NCBI GenBank assembly: GCA_902702965.1
Contig: CACRXP010000018.1
Coordinates: 719,253-783,252, forward strand
Direction: 5' to 3'
Length of the DNA stretch: 64,000 nt
Source: Spirometra erinaceieuropaei
Taxonomy: Eukaryota > Platyhelminthes > Cestoda > Diphyllobothriidea > Diphyllobothriidae
The translations under genes were made by a program, and so were the position numbers. Positions 56,081-64,000 of the stretch are shown one piece after another (the stretch's first letter is position 1; the number at the start of each line of letters is the position of its first letter). Under the pieces are notes generated by a model, which was given only the letters and a program-made list of their open reading frames with translations, did not search any database and was not told the origin of the DNA.

Positions 56081-56355
56081 CCACAGCTGCCATGGTTCAA
56101 AGCCACCAAGCCAGCCACCTGCATGTAATTTCCTTCGGCAGGACCCACCTTCCACCTGGCGCTGACTGGAGTTGTGGTGTTTCAATCCCCCCCCCTACCC
56201 TCGCTTCTCCTCTCCAAACCCGAGCTACATCCTCAGTATCTACTTGCCTGTATCTTTTAATGCAAAACTTCATTTGCTATATAAATGTACAGGCCTGAAG
56301 AGAATTTATCGAAAGCAGACTTATGCTCGCCAAATTGCCTTCTGAGTTTTAGGTT
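56081..56355 (+). mobile_element. Probable PLE 3'-UTR remnant with hammerhead
   Basis: A pyrimidine-rich stretch (cccccccctaccctcgcttc, about 56,190), as in the 3' UTR of element C, followed about 100 bp later by the hammerhead core at 56,292-56,331. No coding sequence of the element is recognised upstream. Assignment rests on the ribozyme and base composition. Confidence 0.35.
56292..56331 (+). ncRNA. Hammerhead ribozyme core (type I, minimal)
   Basis: Manual fold: stem I GGC (56,292-56,294) with GCC (56,329-56,331). CTGAAGA (56,295-56,301). Stem II GA-ATTTA-TC (56,302-56,310). GAAA (56,311-56,314). Stem III GCA (56,315-56,317) with TGC (56,324-56,326), loop of six. Then T327-C328 with the cut expected after C56,328. 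All invariant core bases present; stems are short, as in PLE hammerheads, which may act as dimers. A second partial copy of GAAA-GCA...TGC-TC-GCCAAATTGCC lies inside PLE D at about 29,018. Confidence 0.6.
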
Positions 56356-58590
56356 AGATACTAATCTAACTTAGTCGCTGGTTTAGGAAGAGAAAGCAAG
56401 TTCAAACAGAGTTCGAAACCCGCAGAGGGAAGCGCGTGTGAACTGATTTGTGTTGTAACCGAAGGTGGCATGTACACAATCTCCCGTTACACAACCACCG
56501 CCCCCGGATCAAGAGGATAGGGGGAGTGCAGGCGCAAGTCGAACGCCCCCCAGGGAACCGTGTGGTAGTTTAGTACAAGGCCACCATAGTAGATCCGACG
56601 GTGTTCCAATCGGTCCAAAGACTGCCATTAGCATGCCTACTAAGACACTCGGAGGATTAAGATAATAAAGGGGGCGCAAGCGGGTCTCCAGGTACGTGCG
56701 GGGAAGGGCGCGTGAACTGGAACCCGATGAAATCGGGGACGGCGCGTAGGAACACTTCCAGCGAGGCACATATCATCGTCCGATTAAATAAGTAAGGAAT
56801 GTGCAAACACGTAATATGTGGAAAGTCAGCGAAATCACACATACTAAAATTGCTTCGGGAAAGTAGATCCTGTCAGTCAAGTTCGGCTGCTGGGTCAAAA
56901 CTTGCCAATAAATCTTTAAGGCACATTTACGACTAATTTATTTCTATATTCAATGCGAATGACAAAACAAAACGAGTCTTTGTTCGAACCAGACACATAC
57001 AGCACATTGTTTAAATAGCACAACCGATAGATCCCCCAGAGGATCGGCTTAGGATCGCTTTTATCAGTTTCGATTGTTTCTAGCGCGCGCCGCTAAAATT
57101 ACTTTCGAGGACGCTAACAGACAGAGGTCAAACATTTCAAAAATTACCTAATAAGGCTTAAATTAGATTTAATCTTGAAAGTCAGCTTGCCTTTACCAGT
57201 GGTCGGCTTAGGACTCCTATATCTCTCATAACCGTCTACGCCAGTTTGCTGATAGGTATAAATTTACGGCCAAGTCCGCCGGTCCACATCCTGTTAAGTA
57301 AGAACACAATTGGCATATTCTAATCTGTACTGGCATATGTTGATGTAAATAGCGGGGAACGTGTTTCAGCTAAAATAACATTTCGCGTATATGGATCAAT
57401 TTAAGGGTGAATCCAGGTCGGGTTTATGTTTTTATTTGAAACTATTTTTTTTAATATGAATATCGGGGACTGGTACAGTATTCTGTCTCACAAGGATGTA
57501 GGGCAGTCTAACTAATGGTAAGCAGTCTATGACCTGCCGCTGTTACTCTTAAGCCAAAGACGGCATTCCAAAGCCACAATCAAAGACATGATTACGTCCT
57601 TGAAGTATGTAGTGTGGGGCGTGTGGTGCACCTACGTAACAGTCCGCTTATTGGGTCACTGTTCAAGCGGATCAGACAGGTTTTCGCTTGCATTTACAAC
57701 TGGTCGTTAAACGTGAATATCCGTGTCTGACGCAGCATTCTGTCTCATTAGGATAGCGCGATGTCTAACTAAGGGTAAACATTGCAGGTTCGGAAAATAA
57801 CAAAATGTATCACATACCGACGTTGGCTGCAGGTCATGGCTATTAACTGTCATCATGGTCAAATTTACAGCTTCAAAAATCTAGGCCCTGACTAGCGGCC
57901 ACCTTGTCTTTATCGCCTATCTGGGAAGCATAAACCACTTGAGGACATCTGGCGACTAGTCGGAGTTGTTCGAGGCCACAGTCACTTATGGGAGCCCAGT
58001 GTGAAGCCTTCTTGTACAGTCAGTAAGTTTGAACTCTACCCCTACCGTGCGTGGAAGTGGGCACTATATCATAGGATTGGTTCCAAATGTTCCCAGACCA
58101 GGTTTCCAATTCTCCAACTCCATAAGAGATATTATTGTCTGAATTTTGAATTCTGTGTTTTAAGACGGCAGCATTTAGCACAAAATAGAGGTTTTCTCCC
58201 TTTGTGTCGGGCGACTTCAATTTTGTGTGCAAAATCCGAACTACGAAAGTCGCACAGCAGCAACGTGCATGTCTTGGCTTTTGAGAAAGGGCTATGTGTC
58301 ATAATAATGCAGTCTCGTTCATCTATGTTGTGTAAACAAATTTACCTTTAAATGCGTTCGAGGTTTAGCTGGCCACACTGTCAGTAACACATATATTATA
58401 GTGTGCAGAAGTACCTTAGCAACATGAAATAGAATACCTGCCACTTTCCGAGGAATAGCATATCTGAGATCAGTGAAATAATTTGAGACTAAGTTAAAGG
58501 TTTACAGCTACGCAACGTTTTAAAGATGTTTTTACAATCACAAACAATGGTGATATCTGCGTCTTACCCCCTTTAGGTGATTGGATATGT
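56356..58590. other. No supported gene
   Basis: GC-richer patch at about 56,480-56,760, otherwise AT-rich. The 116-codon ORF at 58,001-58,351 overlaps an opposite-strand ORF and has no known domain. Upstream region of copy 5. Confidence 0.35.
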
Positions 58591-58595
58591 AACGC

Positions 58596-58601
58596 ATAAA
58601 A
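58596..58601 (+). promoter_or_regulatory. TATA-like box of copy 5
   Basis: ATAAAA, 41 nt before the ATG at 58,637, preceded by gatatgtaacgc, which partly matches the TTATGTAAC element of copies 1 and 4. The GGTAGATTT leader is not conserved here. Confidence 0.4.
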
Positions 58602-58636
58602 GTGAACACAACGACTGCTCCTGTTCATTTGCGAGA

Positions 58637-60833
58637 ATGTGCATGTTGATCAGCACGCTAATTCACCTAATTGTCGCTTTGTACGGGTGCAGTTGGTTTA
58701 GACGTAAGTGGGTTATTTTTTATCTAAACATGACTTATAAGAATGTTGCATTTCTTCTTCCTGCATCCTCGAAAAATGTCCCTCAGGTGAAGTTTTAATG
58801 ATGCAAATCAAATAGCGAAAATTCGCTTAAATCCTTCTCTGAATTCTACATTGTGATCTGCTCGACGGAGCATGGCTGGCGTTAATGAGACTCAACATGC
58901 ATACTTTGCATTCAACATATTTCTAGAAAACACTTCATTAGTAAAAACCATACGGACGACAATCGGACAACCGACCGTTAAAGTGCCTATTGATGCATAT
59001 TTGATAAGTTGCGAAAATTCCCATAACAGTAATCAGAAGACGAGGTGGCGACCATACGTAGCCTTCGAAAAATGCTCGTAGGACGAGTACAATTAAATGG
59101 GAAGGGGGTGGAAGGTAAACACGTCAGTGATAAGATTCATTGATCAAAGTTCGCCTTAAAACACAGGCTGAGTGTGGGAATGTGAGGGAGGGGGTGGGGG
59201 GCTTAATAGCAGTCAGTGTCAGGGGCGGGGTGAGAGCGGAAGGGAGCGGGAGAGTTGTCGAGTCAGTCGACCTTCGACCACTGTAGGCGCGGTGCCTGAA
59301 CGTGGTTCTTCTGGGCGCAAAAATTGGCTTTCGCAAACTGACGGCGGCCACCTGTGCTGTTGCTAACAGGCGCTGTCCCAGTGGTTTAGGTTAGCTCAAT
59401 GGGACCTTATAGATCAGACGAAACGCTTCGTTGGGGTCTACACAATGTCCGGAATTGACAACATGCGCGAGAATGGCGCTGCTTATGATCCTAGTTTCGC
59501 CTTTTCTCAGCCAAGCCGGGATATGTTCCCGTATTCTCTTGGGTAAGCGCCGACTCGTACGACCATATTTAATGGTATAGTACACTTGTATTATGCTTTT
59601 AGACAGATAACGCGTTGAGCCTTAAATTCTACTTTTTAATACAAGTTTAACCTACATCCAGCCTTCAGCTGTATTTTGATGCTAGTTCCACAGAAACGTT
59701 CTTGTTAGTGGGAATATGTAGACAGAGTGTGAAATATGTGCTGTATTTTAGAACAATACAAATACCCATGATGGTGTAGGTCGATTACTGGATATGTTTA
59801 TATCTGACGCTCAAGTTGGAATGGCTGTTTCAGTGCGCATCCCGTGTCAGTATAGTGTCAGATGCAATCTGACCAAATCTCATTACTGAAACTTGTGTAT
59901 ATTTTGCCATAGTCCTACTAATCTGGTTTCATTAAATAGCAAATTTTGAGAATCATATTGATTCTCAACAAGCCTGTCAGACCACCTGAATTATACTGTA
60001 TCTTTCCTTACAGGAAATGCGTTTTGTCCCCTCAGGGGCCATCAACTAAATTTACATTATGCAGTTGAGTTCTTGCTGTCCAAAATGCCTACGTATATGT
60101 CCATCCAAGCGCATCATTTGGATCTCACCGTGGGTGTGACGATGATATTCGATGGAGAGGCGACTGTCATCGAGTGCGAGTTTTTAAGGAGAGTTCGAAC
60201 GGCAAGTTTTGTGCAGTATACGTGCAGTTTATTGTTTCCCTCCGTTGAAATTTCTTTTTCGCCCAAGGTATTATTTAAATATGAATACCACATTTACGTG
60301 TAACGTATTACGTGACGCCTTTACGTATCATACTAGATTTATTATAATGTGCCGAGAATTTGCGCATGGTTTAATTTTAACGTCCTAGTGTGCTTTCTTA
60401 GGACTCGTTATGTAAGCTGGGTTCCCGCGTATACGAGGGATGTGGCAGCATGGATTATACAGCGCACAATATCACATCAAATGCCGTGGTGGATTACACG
60501 TTCTTTGAAGGTGGACAAGGCTTGCCTAATATGATTCGTCTGTCCACTCTAAACGTTAACGGTGTCGTCCTACGTCAAATGCGACATGCCTCTGAATTTT
60601 CAGGACCGTTGTCAAATCAACGGTTAAGTGAATACATATCCAAAGCAGAGCCAATTTTATATCAAGTCTTCCTGGACGCTGGCCGTTTTACTGCCTTATA
60701 TAACAGTCCACGCCTGTCCAGTATTCCGAATGTTAGACATTTTTACGTTTCTTCCCGTGTTTTATCACGGGAATATAATTGTACGTTTCCCAGTTTTACT
60801 TTATTCATGGTAATGGGAGTCAGGAAGAAATAA
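58637..60833 (+). CDS. Secreted-protein family, copy 5 (three exons, extended C-terminus)
   Basis: Plus strand. Exon 1 58,637-58,703 (67 nt): MCMLISTLIHLIVALYGCSW, a signal peptide, donor GTAAGT. Intron 1 1,310 bp with a PLE relic inside; exon 2 60,014-60,267 (254 nt, acceptor TTACAG, donor AAG|GTATTA): CPLRGHQLNLHYAVEFLLSK, GEATVIECEFLRRV, VQYTC. Intron 2 134 bp; exon 3 60,402-60,833 (432 nt): D-S-L-C start, NAVVDYTFFEGG, MIRLSTLNV. All phases fit; 250 residues. Where siblings end NAGPFYC.I and stop, this copy reads DAGRFTALYN and continues for about 40 more residues. A 1-nt deletion in a T run near 60,688 shifts past the ancestral TAA. Subfamily with copy 2. Could be functional with a new tail, or recently disabled. 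Confidence 0.65.
59100..59390. other. GC-rich, G-run patch in intron 1 of copy 5
   Basis: Contains gggagggggtggggggctt and ggagcgggagag, sharply different in base composition from its surroundings. Probably part of an inserted repeat; G-quadruplex potential on the plus strand. No gene supported. Confidence 0.35.
59391..59600 (-). pseudogene. PLE fragment: GIY-YIG domain relic
   Basis: The minus-strand frame reads YYTIKYGRTSRRLPKRIREH, then WLRKGETRIISSAILAHVVN, matching element C (KYIGRTQRQLAARSIEHLPK, ...SSITKHLLDTGH). The first GIY strand is truncated at the right and the C-terminal helix with the glutamate is missing. Sits in intron 1 of copy 5, opposite strand. Confidence 0.6.
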
Positions 60834-62780
60834 AAAAATTTTGCTCATGTTCATTTTGCTGTTAGCGGATAAAAATTAACTTCACCTATTTTCTCCATCC
60901 TTTCTCAATTCATGTTGTTAAGAATCAGAAAAAAAGGACCAGATATTGTCGATAATTATATTGCCACTGACTAATAAACACGAAGTCCACACATTTGAAT
61001 AAGCCTATCATGGATAGCTGTTTTCACGTTTAAGTACGCGGACCGTACATTATTTTCATTTCCCTCTGTAGCATAAGATATTTTTTTGAATTTAGCAATT
61101 TTAACTTTCCCTTTCTGTAAATAGCTTAAACGCCTAGAACCACATTGACCATGCTTATAAGACCGATAATAGTTGGGGATTTTTAACGCGATCAAGCAAT
61201 ATTTTTTGAAGTGTAGTGCTTAGGAGATTTGGGGTGTGTCCTCGAGCTGATACATAACAGACAAACCGCATGTCTCATGTTTAAGTTTGCTCGCATGCGT
61301 TGACTTTTCCGAAGCCCCCTACGTACGCACTATACGGTCGCAAATATCAACTGTCTCCATCAAACTATCGAGTCTGGCGGTATCCAAATGAGCCATATGG
61401 TTAGTCATTAAAATATGACTGACATGCCACGGGTCAATCCATCCTTGGTTCTGATCTGCTCCAACAACGCCATTAATTGTTTTGTATCTGACGCGTCTTA
61501 TTTAAATAACCATGTATACTCATGGATGACGGTAAATCTCGGGGTATTTTTTTAAATCAGGAAAAGTATAGGCCACCAAAATCGATTGAGCATTTGGATC
61601 CATCCAATAGCTTACCATTTGGGACGTCATAAAATCAATTACATACCCACTTCCAGAAATCAGGATTAAATGTCTGTAAAGGATGCTGGTTTAACGTCGT
61701 CTTCGTAAGCAATCCTTCGTTACATGTGCTTATTAAAGTAGACTCACATTATGAAAGCAAGCTGGCTGTGTTTTCCTATTCTAAACTGAACGGCAACAGA
61801 TTTAAAAATACTAAAAGTCTACATGACCTCATTAAACAAAAGCTCTGAATACCGAAGGAGGCAGTTTTAGCTTTTTAGCTAAAGTTTTAAGTAACAGGTG
61901 GCTTATCACTGCAATCCTGCTAAATCTTATGGACTACGTGCTTAAAAGGATTACCAGTGGATATGTCCATTTGGGACAAAGTCAATTTCGTCGTTCTGCA
62001 TGCTGGCAGTAAGAAGTCGAGCTTTTATCGTTAGTTTAGGCAAATTTAATAGAAACAATTATGACCTTGTTCCACAACATTGTTTCCAGCGGCAACATTT
62101 GAGACCAGAAATGGCTTCCAGACGCTCCATAGGATAGCAGAGGCTGTTACGTTATATATGTATTCCCGGATATAGAGCAATGAAACAAGCAGTTCGCGAA
62201 CTTGGCACACATAGCTTTTACATAAAAAATTGCAAATTTGAAAACTTACTTCTTAAGAACGTCGAACACAATCAGTTATTTGCAGGTTCACTAATCACTA
62301 TACACAGAAATTCGCTTAAACTGCAAGCCACTTTAGAACTGTGAGTGAGTCGCGTCACAAATATATAATCTTATTGTATGGATATGACATAACAACACAC
62401 AGATTTGTCACAGCCGATCTCCGACCGTTAATTCTCGACATAGGAACCAGTCGTTCGAATAGGAACTTAGACATGTGGTTTTGCAAAGAACAGATGTGCG
62501 GCGCTTTATTGACACGCTCTACGGGGGGTGGTTAGATTACAAATAGTGTTCAAATCATTCATGTCGCACGGGCGGAATGCAACCGATTGTCGTTCCACTG
62601 AAAATGTTACCTAGGTGACGAACGCATTGGCAGGAGGTAGCAATTTGTGTCGGCGTTAGCAATACATAATACGGAAAGCGGCAAGGCCGATATATATGGC
62701 TTATAACCAGCGGATGATAAAAGGCACCGCCTGCAGTACGAAAGATTTCGAGCCAACCTCCAGGGAAATAAAAGGTAAAT
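60834..62780. other. No supported feature
   Basis: AT-rich DNA downstream of copy 5 with short ORFs only. Confidence 0.4.
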
Positions 62781-62884
62781 TTAAATTAAGGATTAGTGTG
62801 AGGATTTGTTTTAATGCTAGATTGAAAGAGAATGGTAAGATAAGTCAGGATAGAGCGTATGGGTACGATAGGTTCCAGTGTTAG

Positions 62885-62912
62885 CCTCAGAGTTAGGGTT
62901 TAGGGTTGTAGT
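62885..62912. repeat. Degenerate telomere-like (TTAGGG)n tract
   Basis: agttagggtttagggttg with decayed G/T-rich flanks from about 62,790 to 62,965. Shortest of the three tracts. Confidence 0.4.
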
Positions 62913-62965
62913 CCAGAGTAGGCCAACGGTTTAATTTTATATAATGGTTATTGTTGGTGTTAGGG

Positions 62966-63544
62966 CAGGGGAGTATTTTGTCCTTACCGGAATAATGCGT
63001 AGATCTGTCTTCATTACTTGGACGGGAGGAACCTCTTTCCATGTCCAGTTAAGTCTCCAAAGTAGTCTGCTCTACCTGGAAAGCGTCTTTTGAAACGGCA
63101 TATATCTCCTTTTGGCAATGATAAATTCCGAAATAATTGTTGTATGTTAGGAGATTACGCCATCCTTATATTTTGACCTCAAAGAAAAAAATATAATAAG
63201 TATTTGAAAACCAAATTACAAGCTCCTTAAGACCGCGTAATGCCCATTCACATAGCACCGTACCTCTGCGTTTGACACTGCTTCTCATGAAGTGTTCAAC
63301 ATTACCGCATCCATTGCAAAATTGTATGATATCTTCGTGGTGTCTTCTTGGGGTCATAGACGAATATGTGATTTTCTTTATGCAAATTGCATGTACATTG
63401 TAGACTCAAATTACTTGGCACTAATGCCATGATTGATCAGGTTCCAAATTATTCGGCAATTATAAATATTTTTATAACCTATTTTTACACCTTTTTTAGA
63501 GTAGAAAATATAAACATGACGTGACCCATTAGCAAACATCTAAA
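62966..63544. other. No supported feature
   Basis: Expected place of the left arm of the foldback copy that follows, but no complementary arm is recognised. Otherwise short ORFs only. Confidence 0.3.
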
Positions 63545-63803
63545 ATAAAGCATGAAATTGCAAGGTCATTGAAAATCAGCCGGAAAAATGCATGCTATTT
63601 AAATAGTAATTTTTAAAGGACAGGCTTTTACAGGAGACTGAAAAAGCAATGTAATTAAATAGTGCCATTCCGCAAAATCCGACATTATATAGGATTATGC
63701 TGCAGGATAATCAGTATCCAAACGGCGCTTAATTAATTATTCCTAGGCGAAAACGTGTCGCACAATTTGATTTAAGGCTTCTTTAGATCGGTCAATTACT
63801 GTA
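63545..63803. mobile_element. Half foldback element (right arm only)
   Basis: Carries the family blocks ggaaaaatgcatgctattt, ttttacaggagactgaaaaa and aattaattattcctaggcgaaaacg in the order of the right arm at 44,380-44,600 and ends in ACTGTA at 63,803. No left arm. Confidence 0.5.
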
Positions 63804-64000
63804 AGCCCAACTCGCAATAACTTGATATGCTCTAGAGGGACTGGGATGAAGTATGTATCAGTGTATCAGTGGTCAGTCAGACAATGTTGAAAGGCGTTTG
63901 ATGACTTTTGACGGAAGGCCTGCATTACGCGTGTTTTTGGCTAAGCTGTTGCATAAAGCGAGAACACCATGACAGCTTGGGACAAAAAGTATAATCCCTT

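Noticed and set aside
1..64000. CRISPR arrays, rRNA genes, bacterial operons or viral genes
   Set aside because: No regularly spaced repeats, no rRNA-like sequence, no clustered long ORFs with ribosome binding sites, and no viral hallmark beyond retroelement RT.

Overview
The window looks like repeat-dense, AT-rich animal nuclear DNA. Several things point to a flatworm, most likely a large-genome tapeworm: abundant Penelope-like elements (PLEs) of the GIY-YIG type, CR1-like LINEs with short tandem-repeat tails, a BEL/Pao relic, tRNA-derived SINEs, degenerate TTAGGG-type telomeric tracts, and compact genes with 44-46 bp introns. That placement is inference; no ribosomal or classical marker gene is present. 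There are no operons and no prokaryotic features.

Layout. 0-3.3 kb: SINE-like and BEL/Pao relics, an orphan first exon of the gene family described below, and an LTR-like block. 5.2-6.1 kb: a tRNA-headed SINE and an unidentified ORF. 9.2-16.3 kb: a nest of CR1-like LINEs, with a minus-strand copy inserted into a plus-strand copy and a third, better preserved minus-strand copy with a 419-codon RT ORF. 16.4-20.0 kb: two PLEs joined head to head, one with an inverted 5' part, followed by a palindromic SINE cluster. 25.1-30.6 kb: a PLE with a well-formed hammerhead ribozyme in its 3' UTR, a mariner-like foldback element, and a decayed fuller-length PLE followed by a LINE fragment. 41-50 kb: telomere-like tracts and more foldback elements.

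The main non-transposon content is a dispersed family of small secreted-protein genes, which I do not recognise. Six loci lie between 22 and 61 kb, on both strands and about 6-9 kb apart, and a seventh survives as a lone exon 1 at 2.6 kb. The reconstructed gene has three exons: a signal-peptide exon of 55 or 67 nt; an exon 2 of exactly 254 nt in the three undamaged copies; and an exon 3 carrying a conserved VVDY block. In four of the five copies where exon 3 was found, it ends in NAGPF-x-C-x-(I/V). All intron phases agree. A TATA box lies about 41-43 nt upstream of ATG. One copy (22.4-23.8 kb) is fully intact at 216 codons. One (58.6-60.8 kb) is intact but has a C-terminal extension produced by a 1-nt deletion. 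One (31.5-32.2 kb) has intact exons 2 and 3 but no exon 1 that I could find. The others are pseudogenes. The pattern is a birth-and-death cluster of lineage-specific secreted proteins with about six conserved cysteines, embedded in young retroelements.

Second theme: catalytic RNA at PLE ends. Two hammerhead-type cores (26,056-26,104 and 56,292-56,331) can be folded by eye with all three stems and a UC cleavage step. Several PLE 3' ends carry a degenerate related motif. The remaining long stretches are AT-rich and hold nothing I can support.
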